This document shows positions 1 to 6,006 of a stretch of DNA of 8,656 bases, in pieces (the first letter of the stretch is position 1; the number at the start of each line of letters is the position of its first letter). The position numbers and the translations under genes are program-made. Under the pieces are notes generated by a model that saw nothing but the letters and a program-made list of their open reading frames with translations, made no database searches and had not been told where the DNA came from. The DNA is from Proteobacteria bacterium UBA4656 (GTDB lineage: Bacteria; Pseudomonadota; Gammaproteobacteria; Xanthomonadales; Ahniellaceae), in the NCBI GenBank assembly GCA_002405525.1, contig DHLY01000021.1, positions 46,486 to 55,141 on the forward strand, in the 5' to 3' direction.

Positions 1-237
1 GCGCAGGCGATCGCCTTCGCGGTCGGCGGATTCTGCGGCGCGGCGGCCAGCGACGTGGCGCGGCACCTGCTGGAATCGCCCGGCGCGGCCTACGGCATCG
101 TGTTCGCCGCCGAGGCCGCGCTGTTCATCGCCGCCGCCCTGCTCGCCGCGCGCCTGTCCGACCCGCCGGTCATTCAAGCGGTCGTGGATCCATCCCCGTC
201 TTCTCGCCCGACGCCTTCCCCGGAGCACCCAGCATGA
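1..237 (+). CDS. bch2: Bch2/PucC-family membrane transporter, C-terminal end (5' end outside window)
   Basis: The frame is open from the first base and ends at TGA 235-237, giving 78 visible residues. They hold one hydrophobic Ala/Gly-rich segment (visible residues about 3-17), a polar turn with an Arg-His pair and a Gly-Ala-Ala-Tyr-Gly stretch, then a last hydrophobic helix (about 41-57) and a Pro/Ser-rich tail of about 20 residues. This looks like the last two transmembrane segments of the PucC/LhaA/Bch2 branch of major facilitator proteins, which assist light-harvesting assembly or pigment handling in the inner membrane. The stop codon overlaps the bchP start (ATGA), and bchG-bch2-bchP is a conserved order in purple bacteria, which favours Bch2 over LhaA or PucC. 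The assignment rests mainly on context because only the end is visible. Confidence 0.65.
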   Translation, partial: AQAIAFAVGGFCGAAASDVARHLLESPGAAYGIVFAAEAALFIAAALLAARLSDPPVIQAVVDPSPSSRPTPSPEHPA

Positions 238-1448
238 ACGCGACGTCGACAGCAACCGAAACATGGGACGTGGTCGTGGTCGGGGGCGGCCCTGCGGGCG
301 CCACGGCCGCGCACGAACTCGCGCGCAAGGGGCGCCGTGTGCTGATGCTTGATCGCGCGGGCCGCATCAAGCCCTGCGGCGGAGCGATACCGCCGCGCCT
401 GATCCGCGACTTCGCGATCCCCGATGAACTGCTCGTTGCGCGCATCACGTCCGCGCGCATGGTTTCGCCATCCGACGCCAGGGTCGACATCCCGATCGAG
501 AACGGCTTCGTCGGCATGGTCGACCGGGAGCACTTCGACCCGTGGCTGCGCGCCCGGGCGGTCGCCTGCGGCGCCACGCTGCGGACCGGTCGCTTCAACG
601 CGCTCGACCGCGACGCGGACGGCACCGCGGTGGTGCGCTTCGACGCCACCGGCGACGACGACGGCGACGGCGTGCCGCAAGCCGTGCGCGCGCGCGCGGT
701 GATCGGTGCCGACGGCGCCAGCTCGCTGGTCGCTCGGCAGGCCATCCCCGGCGCCGACCGCGGCCGCTTCGTGTTCGCCTACCACGAGATCGTGCGTTCG
801 CCGGAACCCGGCAGCGGCGCGGATTTCGATCCGGGACGCTGCGACGTGGTGTACCGGGGCGCGCTGTCGCCCGATTTCTATTCGTGGGTGTTCCCGCACG
901 GACCCTACACCAGCGTCGGCACCGGCACCGCCAACAAAGGCTTCAAGATGCGCCACTCGGTGGCGGCGCTTCGCGAGAAGTGCGGCCTCACCGGCGAAAC
1001 CGTGCGCCGGGAGGGTGCGCCGATCCCGCTCAAGCCACTGCCACGCTGGGACAACGGACGCGATGTCGTGCTCGCCGGCGACGCCGCCGGGGTGGTGGCG
1101 CCGGCATCCGGCGAGGGCATCTACTACGCGATGGTCGGCGGTCAGCTCGCCGCCGAGGCGGTTGAGGGCCTTCTCGCCAGCGGCGACGCGCACGCGCTCG
1201 GACTGGCGCGGCGGCGCTTCATGCGGCTGCATGGCCGCGTGTTCTGGGTGCTCGGCATCCTGCAGCGTTTCTGGTACGGCAGCGAAAAGCGGCGCGAGAG
1301 CTTCGTCAGCATCTGCCGTGACGAGGACGTGCAGAGGTTGACTTTCGAGGCTTACATGAACAAAGAACTGGTACGGCGTCAGCCGATGGCGCACGTACGG
1401 ATCTTCTTCAAGGACCTCGCCCATCTGCTGGGCCTGGCGCGCGCATGA
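234..1448 (+). CDS. bchP: Geranylgeranyl diphosphate/bacteriochlorophyll reductase BchP
   Basis: This 404-residue flavoprotein reduces the geranylgeranyl group of bacteriochlorophyll a to phytyl, the last step of pigment synthesis, with NADPH as donor. The N-terminal dinucleotide-binding motif is GGGPAG at 17-22, followed by the family's KPCGG at 46-50. The second FAD motif is AGDAAG at 281-286, followed by a Gly-rich ASGEGIYYAM segment (291-300) typical of geranylgeranyl reductases. Length is slightly above the usual 390 or so; a short Asp/Gly-rich insert (about 138-147) contributes. ATG at 234 overlaps the upstream stop and has GGAG at 222-225, eight bases before it. The stop overlaps the tspO start, so translational coupling is likely. 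The + strand operon converges on puf. Family assignment is firm. Confidence 0.97.
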   Translation: MNATSTATETWDVVVVGGGPAGATAAHELARKGRRVLMLDRAGRIKPCGGAIPPRLIRDFAIPDELLVARITSARMVSPSDARVDIPIENGFVGMVDREHFDPWLRARAVACGATLRTGRFNALDRDADGTAVVRFDATGDDDGDGVPQAVRARAVIGADGASSLVARQAIPGADRGRFVFAYHEIVRSPEPGSGADFDPGRCDVVYRGALSPDFYSWVFPHGPYTSVGTGTANKGFKMRHSVAALREKCGLTGETVRREGAPIPLKPLPRWDNGRDVVLAGDAAGVVAPASGEGIYYAMVGGQLAAEAVEGLLASGDAHALGLARRRFMRLHGRVFWVLGILQRFWYGSEKRRESFVSICRDEDVQRLTFEAYMNKELVRRQPMAHVRIFFKDLAHLLGLARA

Positions 1449-1942
1449 ATGCCGTTTCGCGCGACACGCTGCGGCCTGCGCTGGTGGCGCTCGCGGCTGC
1501 CGTCGGTGCGAGCGTTGCGGGACGCCTCGCCACCGACATCGGCCCTTGGTACGAAGCGCTTTCCAAGCCCGCCTGGCAGCCGCCCGATTGGCTCTTCGGA
1601 CCGGTGTGGACCCTGATCTACGCCCTCGGGGTCATCGCCGCCACCCTCGCATGGCGGCACGCACCGGCCGCGGCCGCGCGCCGTCATCTGCTGTCTGCGT
1701 TCGCGATCAACCTGGTGCTGAACGTGTCGTGGAGCGTGCTGTTCTTCAGCATGGAGCGGCCCGATTGGGCGCTGGTGGGAGTTTGCCTGCTGTGGCTTTC
1801 GATCGCGTCGCTGATCTTCCTGGTCTGGCCATGGTCGCGGCTGGCGAGCCTGTTGCTGACGCCCTATCTCGTTTGGGTCGGGTTCGCCGCCTTCCTCAAC
1901 CTGACGATCGTGCAGCTCAACGCTCCCTTCGCGGGCGGCTGA
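1445..1942 (+). CDS. tspO: Tryptophan-rich sensory protein TspO/MBR (CrtK)
   Basis: A 165-residue inner-membrane protein of the TspO/peripheral benzodiazepine receptor family, which binds porphyrins. In Rhodobacter it dampens photosynthesis gene expression in response to oxygen. Signatures are WYEALSKPAWQPP at 35-47, a Trp/Tyr-rich segment at 55-70, NVSWSVLFF at 93-101, and LLTPYLVWVGFAAFLN at 137-152, which covers the sterol/porphyrin-binding region in helix 5. Five hydrophobic segments are visible (about 11-27, 50-70, 83-102, 108-127, 133-155), the family's usual number. ATG lies in an ATGA overlap with the bchP stop; the upstream RBS is weak, which suggests coupling. In Rhodobacter tspO (crtK) sits among the carotenoid genes; here it directly follows bchP, where Rhodobacter has idi. 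Confidence 0.95.
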   Translation: MNAVSRDTLRPALVALAAAVGASVAGRLATDIGPWYEALSKPAWQPPDWLFGPVWTLIYALGVIAATLAWRHAPAAAARRHLLSAFAINLVLNVSWSVLFFSMERPDWALVGVCLLWLSIASLIFLVWPWSRLASLLLTPYLVWVGFAAFLNLTIVQLNAPFAGG

Positions 1943-1960
1943 GTCAGCGTCGACGCGGTC

Positions 1961-2218
1961 GTGCAGGCCTGGTTCGACTCCGGCGGGGTGCTGGATCTCG
2001 CCCTGGGCCTGCTGCTGCTCGAAGCGGTCGCGCTGCTGGCGCTGCGCGGGCGCTCGGCGCTGCCGACGGTCGCAACCGTCGCCGCGGGCGGCTGTGTGCT
2101 GCTGGCCTGGCGGCTGTCGATGCTGGGCCTGGCCTGGCCGTGGATCGGCGCCGCGCTGCTGGCCGGGCTCGGCTGCCACATCGGCGATCTCGCCGTCCGC
2201 CTGGCGCGGCCGAGCTGA
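1961..2218 (+). CDS. Unrecognised small membrane protein, three predicted helices
   Basis: I do not recognise this 85-residue protein. It has three hydrophobic segments, about residues 10-28, 35-50 and 56-74, with basic residues at the ends (Arg29, Arg31, Arg51, Arg80, Arg83), a lone Glu21 in the first helix, and Cys45 and Cys72. It starts with GTG 18 bases after the tspO stop; there is no clear Shine-Dalgarno sequence, so expression would depend on readthrough or coupling from tspO. The frame is the same as tspO and is open right after its stop. GC-rich third positions resemble the neighbouring genes and the hydrophobic pattern is coherent, which argues for a real gene. It could be an assembly or small regulatory partner of TspO or Bch2; that is only inference from position. 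Confidence 0.6.
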   Translation: MQAWFDSGGVLDLALGLLLLEAVALLALRGRSALPTVATVAAGGCVLLAWRLSMLGLAWPWIGAALLAGLGCHIGDLAVRLARPS

Positions 2219-2242
2219 GAGGCTGCGAAAGAACAGCCTCTC
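2217..2242 (+). terminator. Hairpin at the end of the + strand operon
   Basis: A perfect 9-bp inverted repeat (GAGAGGCTG 2217-2225, CAGCCTCTC 2234-2242) with an 8-base A-rich loop begins inside the stop codon of the last + strand gene. A smaller hairpin follows at 2248-2261 (GGCCA / TGGCC, four-base loop). Neither is followed by a T run, so this is an mRNA 3'-end or partial terminator rather than a textbook intrinsic terminator. Confidence 0.5.
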
Positions 2243-2300
2243 GGGCTGGCCATGGATGGCCGGCGCTCGGGGCATGCGCGCAAGTGCATGATTCACGGAA

Positions 2301-2327
2301 GCGAGTCCGGACCGGCGCCGGACTCGC
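2301..2327. terminator. 10-bp hairpin between convergent operons, likely bidirectional terminator
   Basis: A perfect inverted repeat, GCGAGTCCGG at 2301-2310 and CCGGACTCGC at 2318-2327, with a 7-base loop. It is the strongest stem in the gap between the bchP/tspO operon and pufC. On the + strand a short T run (2354-2357) lies 27 bases further on; on the - strand none follows closely. It can form in transcripts from either side, so it may end or protect both. Confidence 0.5.
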
Positions 2328-2336
2328 GACTGGAAG

Positions 2337-2355
2337 AACCCGCAGGATGCAGGTT
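2337..2355 (-). terminator. Small hairpin downstream of pufC (- strand transcript)
   Basis: Read on the - strand, AACCTGC and GCGGGTT pair over 7 bp with one G-U pair and a 5-base loop; on the + strand the same region has a mismatch. Its strand bias suggests a role in the puf transcript 3' end, just ahead of the larger 2301-2327 stem. Weak evidence. Confidence 0.25.
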
Positions 2356-2388
2356 TTCTAACAGGCTTTGGGGCGCGATCGGGTTTGC

Positions 2389-2402
2389 GCGCGCCGGCGC
2401 GC
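2389..2402. repeat. GC-only palindrome just past the pufC stop
   Basis: GCGCGCC followed by GGCGCGC is a perfect 14-base palindrome, flanked by CGATCG at 2376-2381 and again at 2411-2416, which could close a longer stem. It lies 28-41 bases past the pufC stop. It may be a 3' RNA structure of the puf transcript; in such GC-rich DNA part of it could be chance. Confidence 0.35.
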
Positions 2403-2429
2403 CGGGCGCGCGATCGATCCTGCCGCGCC

Positions 2430-3554
2430 TCAGCCCGCCGGCGCTCCGACCGACGACTGGCTCTGCGCGGAGGCCGGCGCGTCCGCGGGCGCCTCGACCG
2501 GCGGCTCGAAGGGCGCCGATTCCGGCGGCGGCGGCGCCGGAACCGGCGCTGCGAGTTCCGTGTAGTCGGCCAGCATCGGGGCGCCGTACAGCGGCTTGAA
2601 AACGCCCTGGTGGCAGGTGGCGCAATTGAGTTTCGGCGCGTCGCCGGACGGTCCGAGCCGGTTGGCCGGGTAGACCGGCTGCAGCGGCTGCAGAAAATCG
2701 TTGTTGATCGCACGTGCCATGCGGATCCCGTGCCAAGCCGTCACCCGCGCCGGGTTGCTGGTCGCCCAGGAATTGAATGCGCGGCTGTTGTGACAGTAGG
2801 TGCAGTTGACGCCGAGCCCTTCCGACATGTGGATCATCAGGGCGAACGTCCACTCGGCCTGCTTGATCGAGCTGCGATTGCCATAGGGCAGCGCTTCGGT
2901 TCCGGTAACGCGGATGTTGGCATCGCCGAGCAGGAAGGTCTCGTAGATGTCCTGCGGCAGCGAGGTCATCCCGATCGAGTTCTCGTCGGCCTTGTTCTGC
3001 CGCGCGTTGTTGCCGGCCAGCCTCGCCCGCGGCGGGTCGACGTGGTTGAACCAGATCTCCGACGGCACCGGCTTGCCACGATGGCAGGTCCAGCAGGTGA
3101 CGCCGGTCTGACCGACGTGCGCCTGCCATTGCGAATTGATGTGCTGTGTCATGCGCAGCATGCTGCGCGTCACGACCTTGGTGTAGACCGCATCGGACGC
3201 GAGGTTGTTGCCTTCGTGGCAATAGTTGCAGCCCTGCTCGGGAGACACCCAGGCGGTGATCGCGAGCATCAGGCGGGTGAACTGCGGGACGCTGAGCCCG
3301 CCCAGCACCTGCACGTTCTGGTACACCTGCGAAGCCGGCGGCCCGACGGCAGGCGCGGGGGGCTGCGCCGGTGGCACCACGTTCGCCGCCTTCTTCGCGG
3401 CCACCAGATGCGGATTCTGATAATCGATCATGCCCGTGCCGCGGTATCCCGTCTGCGCCTTCTGCTCGGCGGGCCGCTCGCAGCCGCTGGCGGCCAGCGC
3501 GACGGCGGCGAGCGCCAGCAGGCGTAGCGGACCCTTGATCGCATGCGGTTTCAT
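2430..3554 (-). CDS. pufC: Reaction-centre cytochrome c subunit PufC, tetrahaem lipoprotein
   Basis: This 374-residue periplasmic cytochrome is bound to the reaction centre and re-reduces the oxidised special pair. Four CxxCH haem sites lie at 109-113, 154-158, 251-255 and 311-315. By spacing against Blastochloris PufC, Met96, Met132 and Met240 are likely sixth ligands, and His145 the fourth haem's distal ligand. The N-terminus is a signal peptide (Arg/Lys then a hydrophobic run at 10-22) with a lipobox ending at Cys25, so it is probably lipid-anchored. Proline-rich stretches flank the core: a linker at 61-75 and a Pro/Ala tail from about 336 to the end. The frame stays open far upstream, but the start is set by GGAGGT five bases before ATG 3554, the signal peptide right after it, and an ATGA overlap with pufM. 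Confidence 0.97.
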   Translation of the reverse strand: MKPHAIKGPLRLLALAAVALAASGCERPAEQKAQTGYRGTGMIDYQNPHLVAAKKAANVVPPAQPPAPAVGPPASQVYQNVQVLGGLSVPQFTRLMLAITAWVSPEQGCNYCHEGNNLASDAVYTKVVTRSMLRMTQHINSQWQAHVGQTGVTCWTCHRGKPVPSEIWFNHVDPPRARLAGNNARQNKADENSIGMTSLPQDIYETFLLGDANIRVTGTEALPYGNRSSIKQAEWTFALMIHMSEGLGVNCTYCHNSRAFNSWATSNPARVTAWHGIRMARAINNDFLQPLQPVYPANRLGPSGDAPKLNCATCHQGVFKPLYGAPMLADYTELAAPVPAPPPPESAPFEPPVEAPADAPASAQSQSSVGAPAG

Positions 3555-4531
3555 GGCGCACCTCCGGCGAGCGCCGGGTCGATCGGCGTGGGAACCACCA
3601 GCGGGTACTGGGGCACCAGTCCGTGCTCGATGCCCCACAGGTACCAGTTGTCGACCACCGTGCCGGTGAGCAGGATGCCGATGCCGCCGGTCAGCGGGGT
3701 CAGCACCGCGAACCACCAGGCCCAGCGGTGGATCGACTCCGCGGTGGCGTTGAAGCCCATGGTCCAGCGCCAGAACAGCCCGCCGCGTTCGAAGGCGGTG
3801 CCGCGGTCGGCGATCTGCTCCAGTTCGCGCTCGGCACCGTAGCGGGTGGTGGCCAGCACCGTGGCGCCGTGCATGGCGAACAGCAGCGCCGATCCGTAGA
3901 GGAACGCGATCGACAGGCAGTGGAATGGATTGTAGAAGAGGTTGCCGTAGCGGATCGAGAATGCGGCGGTCCAGTCGAGATGCGGGAAGATGCCGAACGG
4001 CACCGCCTCGCCCCAGCTGCCCATGGCGATCGGACGGATGAAGCCCAACACCAGGTACAGCCAGATGGCGCTGGCGAAGGCCCAGGGGATGTGCGTGCCC
4101 ATGCCGAGCGCGCGGGCGCGTTTGTACATGCGCAGCCACCACAGGAGCAACGACAGGGTGAGGAAGAAACCCGTAATCAGCCACCAGCCGCCGTCATTGA
4201 GCGGCGGGAAACTGAGGCCGTAGGACGGCGGTGGCGGCTCGAGTGCCAGCCAGAAGAGCTGGCGCACGAACTGCACCGGGTCCCAGTTCACCGAGGCCAG
4301 CATGTTGAGGCCGATGATGTTGAAGGCGATCAGGAAGCAGACGATCGAGGTGACTCCGAGCCAGCCGAGATAGATCGGCCCGATCTGCGCGTCGCCGATC
4401 TTGCCCAGCCAGTAGAAATGCAGCGGCGCGGCCTTGGTGCGTTCGCCGCTGGTGCCGGGCGGCAGCGCCACGCCCGGATAGCCGTGACTGGCGACCTGCA
4501 CGCGGGTGAAGATGTTCTGGTAGTCGGCCAT
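3551..4531 (-). CDS. pufM: Photosynthetic reaction centre M subunit
   Basis: A 326-residue, five-helix integral membrane protein that with PufL binds the special pair, accessory bacteriochlorophylls, bacteriopheophytins, quinones and the non-haem iron. It aligns to Rhodobacter M with an offset of +2. Accessory pigment ligand His184 (M182), special-pair ligand His204 (M202), iron ligands His221, Glu236 and His268 (M219, M234, M266), Tyr212 (M210) and quinone-site Trp254 (M252) are all present. The position after the special-pair His is Cys205, and Ala264 stands where Rhodobacter has Met M262. The tail after about 303 is longer than in Rhodobacter, as in other species with a bound cytochrome. 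Start ATG 4531 has AGAGGG at 4540-4545; the N-terminus [13 protein letters not shown] matches the family. It begins 47 bases after pufL and overlaps pufC by four bases. Confidence 0.99.
   Translation of the reverse strand: MADYQNIFTRVQVASHGYPGVALPPGTSGERTKAAPLHFYWLGKIGDAQIGPIYLGWLGVTSIVCFLIAFNIIGLNMLASVNWDPVQFVRQLFWLALEPPPPSYGLSFPPLNDGGWWLITGFFLTLSLLLWWLRMYKRARALGMGTHIPWAFASAIWLYLVLGFIRPIAMGSWGEAVPFGIFPHLDWTAAFSIRYGNLFYNPFHCLSIAFLYGSALLFAMHGATVLATTRYGAERELEQIADRGTAFERGGLFWRWTMGFNATAESIHRWAWWFAVLTPLTGGIGILLTGTVVDNWYLWGIEHGLVPQYPLVVPTPIDPALAGGAP
3560..3565 (-). promoter_or_regulatory. Ribosome binding site of pufC
   Basis: GGAGGT on the - strand, five bases before the ATG at 3554. It decides the pufC start inside a frame that remains open for another 210 codons upstream across pufM. 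Confidence 0.85.
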
Positions 4532-4539
4532 CGGATCGG

Positions 4540-4545
4540 CCCTCT
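4540..4545 (-). promoter_or_regulatory. Ribosome binding site of pufM
   Basis: AGAGGG on the - strand, eight bases before ATG 4531, in the 47-base pufL-pufM gap. It supports this start within a longer open frame reaching back across pufL. Confidence 0.7.
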
Positions 4546-4578
4546 GTGCGAATGGTTTCTCGAAGATCGCGGGCGCGA

Positions 4579-5400
4579 TCACCAGATCGGAAGGTTGAGC
4601 CACCAGCCCCACCATTCCGGCCAGCCACGGGTCCAGAACGGGCCGCTGATGATGATGCAGACCGCGCTCCAGAAGCCGGAACTCAGCGCCAGGAACAGTC
4701 CGACCCGGTGGATGCCGAGCGAGCCGACCGAGTAGCCGATGGCGTCGCGGAACATGGTGTTCTCGTGCTCCGCGGTCTTCATCGGTTCGCCCTTCTTCGG
4801 GTTCGACGCCGACAGGATCAGACCGCCGTGCAGCGACAGTGCGAAGCAGGTCGCGAAGAAGAAGCTCACCGCGATCATGTGCGCCGGGTTGTAGTGGAAG
4901 TGCAGGTAGGCGTAGCCGGTGTTGGACACCCAGTCGAGGTGGCTGAAGATGCCGTAGGGAAATCCATGCCCCCATGCGCCCATCAGCAGCGGGCGGAAGA
5001 CGACCAGCGTGACGTAGGCGAACACCGCGACGCTGAACGCCACCGGCACGTGGTAGCCCATGCCGAGCTTGCGCGCGATCTCGGCCTGACGCAGCGCCCA
5101 GGAGACGAACGCGCCGATCGCGCAGATTGTGATGATCTGCCACAGGCCGCCTTCCTTCAGTGGCGCCAGCCCGAGGCCGTACTTGAGGTCCGGCGGAGCG
5201 ATGTTGATCTGCCAGAGGTTCCATGTGGGCCCGATCGCCGCGCCGTAGATGATGAGCGCCGTACCCAGCAGCGTGAAGAAGATCGTCGTCACGCCGAAGA
5301 AGCCGACGTAGAAGGGCCCGACCCAGAAATCGAAGAGGTCGCCGCCGATCAGGGTGCCGCCGCGCACCCGGTACTTCCGTTCGAAGCTGAGCATGCCCAT
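4579..5400 (-). CDS. pufL: Photosynthetic reaction centre L subunit
   Basis: A 273-residue, five-helix membrane protein, the partner of PufM. It carries the active electron-transfer branch and the QB site. Against Rhodobacter L (offset +1) it has accessory pigment ligand His154 (L153), His169 (L168), special-pair ligand His174 (L173), iron and QB ligand His191 (L190), iron ligand His231 (L230), Phe182 (L181), and the QB proton-path residues Glu213 (L212) and Ser224 (L223). The N-terminus [12 protein letters not shown] is typical; a second Met two codons in is a less likely start. GGGGTGA lies just upstream at 5404-5410. Length equals the usual 270-280. A 125-base hairpin-rich spacer separates it from pufA. 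Confidence 0.99.
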   Translation of the reverse strand: MGMLSFERKYRVRGGTLIGGDLFDFWVGPFYVGFFGVTTIFFTLLGTALIIYGAAIGPTWNLWQINIAPPDLKYGLGLAPLKEGGLWQIITICAIGAFVSWALRQAEIARKLGMGYHVPVAFSVAVFAYVTLVVFRPLLMGAWGHGFPYGIFSHLDWVSNTGYAYLHFHYNPAHMIAVSFFFATCFALSLHGGLILSASNPKKGEPMKTAEHENTMFRDAIGYSVGSLGIHRVGLFLALSSGFWSAVCIIISGPFWTRGWPEWWGWWLNLPIW

Positions 5401-5424
5401 GGATCACCCCAAGCGATTGGCCTT

Positions 5425-5443
5425 GTCTCCCGCGCGGGAAGAC
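5425..5443 (-). repeat. Second pufA-pufL intercistronic hairpin
   Basis: On the - strand GTCT and AGAC close over CCC/GGG with one bulged T and a GCGC loop, a 7-bp hairpin. It contains the 12-base palindrome at 5428-5439 and lies 25-43 bases before the pufL start. It may add to the RNA barrier formed by the larger upstream stem. Confidence 0.55.
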
Positions 5444-5455
5444 GGTCGTAGCCCA

Positions 5456-5507
5456 CTGGCTGGCGGTCCCGCGCGCCCTTGCGGTGGCGCCCGCTACCGC
5501 CAGCCAG
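5456..5507 (-). repeat. Large pufA-pufL stem-loop, probable mRNA-stabilising element
   Basis: Perfect 12-bp arms at 5456-5467 and 5496-5507 (CTGGCTGGCGGT and its complement) enclose 28 bases, inside which GCGCC (5473-5477) and GGCGC (5486-5490) can pair as an inner stem. It starts 18 bases after the pufA stop. In Rhodobacter, hairpins at this position block 3' decay so that the pufBA segment outlives pufLM and LH1 is made in excess over the reaction centre. The same role is likely here by position and strength. Confidence 0.8.
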
Positions 5508-5525
5508 CGCCTTGCAGGACCCTCG

Positions 5526-5708
5526 TCAGCCGGCGGGCAACGAGGAGTTCTGCGACGCGGCCGGGGCCGCGCCGGAACTGCCCTCGATCCAGTTGTACTT
5601 GGCGGTGCTGAGCAGGATGAAGTGGATCAGCAGTGCCAGGACGAACAGGAAGGTGAACAGCGCGACCAGCGACTTGCGCGGGTCGAACAACAGCCAAACT
5701 CTCCACAT
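5526..5708 (-). CDS. pufA: LH1 core antenna alpha polypeptide
   Basis: A 60-residue single-helix protein that pairs with PufB to form the LH1 ring around the reaction centre. The N-terminal [13 protein letters not shown] is typical of LH1 alpha. The helix spans about residues 13-34; His29 in the A25xxxH29 motif ligates bacteriochlorophyll, and Trp40, 11 residues later, matches the Trp that hydrogen-bonds the pigment in LH1 alpha. The tail after 41 is Gly/Ser/Ala-rich, may be trimmed, and is of ordinary length. ATG 5708 has GGAGG at 5717-5721. Order pufB-pufA and the following hairpin spacer are canonical. Confidence 0.97.
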   Translation of the reverse strand: MWRVWLLFDPRKSLVALFTFLFVLALLIHFILLSTAKYNWIEGSSGAAPAASQNSSLPAG

Positions 5709-5710
5709 GT

Positions 5711-5723
5711 CTGGAGCCTCCAG
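5711..5723 (-). promoter_or_regulatory. pufA ribosome binding site within a small inverted repeat
   Basis: On the - strand CTGGA-GGC-TCCAG can form a 5-bp hairpin whose 5' arm and loop contain the GGAGG of the pufA ribosome binding site (5717-5721), eight bases before ATG 5708. It is a weak stem that could modestly limit pufA initiation, or it may be incidental. Confidence 0.4.
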
Positions 5724-5757
5724 GTTGGATGGAATCGCGATGTGGCGTGGTCCGGGT

Positions 5758-5780
5758 GCGCGGCCGTCAGGCCGTCGCGC
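5758..5780 (-). repeat. Bulged hairpin directly after pufB
   Basis: On the - strand GCGC (5780-5777) and GCGC (5761-5758) pair, then after a 3-base bulge GGCC pairs with GGCC around a TGAC loop. The structure begins at the first base after the pufB stop, in the 72-base pufB-pufA spacer. It may separate or protect the pufB message. Confidence 0.4.
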
Positions 5781-5927
5781 TCAGAGCCACGGCCGCCACT
5801 GCCACACCAGGAAGTGGGCGAAGATCGCGATGACGGTGAAGCCGATGAAACTGGACACGAAGATGGCATGGAACTCCTTCGCTTCCGTTTCCGTCAGCCC
5901 CGTCAGCGACCGTCTTTCCTCAGCCAT
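5781..5927 (-). CDS. pufB: LH1 core antenna beta polypeptide
   Basis: A 48-residue single-helix protein, the beta partner of PufA in the LH1 ring. Translation gives a polar Glu/Arg N-terminus ([19 protein letters not shown]), the conserved N-side His20, a hydrophobic helix about 21-42, the bacteriochlorophyll ligand His38 in A34xxxH38, and the end VWQWRPWL, with Trp47 nine residues after His38. Length matches other LH1 beta chains. The start is supported by a strong GGAGGT at 5933-5938. It lies 125 bases after bchZ, too little room for pufQ, and 72 bases before pufA. Confidence 0.97.
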   Translation of the reverse strand: MAEERRSLTGLTETEAKEFHAIFVSSFIGFTVIAIFAHFLVWQWRPWL

Positions 5928-5932
5928 GGTCT

Positions 5933-5938
5933 ACCTCC
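5933..5938 (-). promoter_or_regulatory. Ribosome binding site of pufB
   Basis: GGAGGT on the - strand, five bases before ATG 5927; a strong site, in keeping with the high expression needed for LH1. Confidence 0.85.
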
Positions 5939-5958
5939 GGTTGCGCCTTGCGGCGTGC

Positions 5959-5977
5959 GCCACGCGACCCGCGTGGC
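5959..5977 (-). repeat. bchZ-pufB spacer hairpin, proximal to pufB
   Basis: A perfect 8-bp inverted repeat, GCCACGCG (5959-5966) and CGCGTGGC (5970-5977), with a 3-base loop. It sits about 20 bases before the pufB ribosome binding site, the second of two tandem hairpins in the spacer. It could stabilise the 5' end of a processed puf mRNA. Confidence 0.6.
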
Positions 5978-5986
5978 CAGGAACGT

Positions 5987-6006
5987 CCCGGCGCTGGTGC
6001 GCCGGG
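5987..6006 (-). repeat. bchZ-pufB spacer hairpin, proximal to bchZ
   Basis: A perfect 8-bp inverted repeat, CCCGGCGC (5987-5994) and GCGCCGGG (5999-6006), with a 4-base loop. It starts 46 bases after the bchZ stop and only nine bases separate it from the next hairpin. On the - strand no U run follows, so full termination before pufB is unlikely; processing, pausing or 3' protection of bch messages is more plausible. Confidence 0.6.

Noticed and set aside
174..1424. Long open frame antisense to bchP (416 codons).
   Set aside because: It mirrors bchP in GC-rich DNA, has Arg/His/Ala-rich low-complexity translation and no family motif; bchP on the + strand has clear FAD motifs.
3153..3168. Perfect 16-base palindrome GCGCAGCATGCTGCGC inside pufC.
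   Set aside because: It encodes a conserved Arg-Ser-Met-Leu-Arg stretch before the second haem site; codon constraint explains it and nothing suggests an operator there.
2385..3527. A + strand frame of 380 codons opposite pufC.
   Set aside because: Arg/Val-rich shadow of pufC with no recognisable domain; the opposite strand encodes four CxxCH haem motifs.
3555..5407. Very long alternate - strand frames running upstream of pufC and pufM through pufM and pufL.
   Set aside because: These are upstream extensions of the pufC and pufM frames over other genes. The true starts are fixed by ribosome sites, the PufC signal peptide and the conserved PufM N-terminus.
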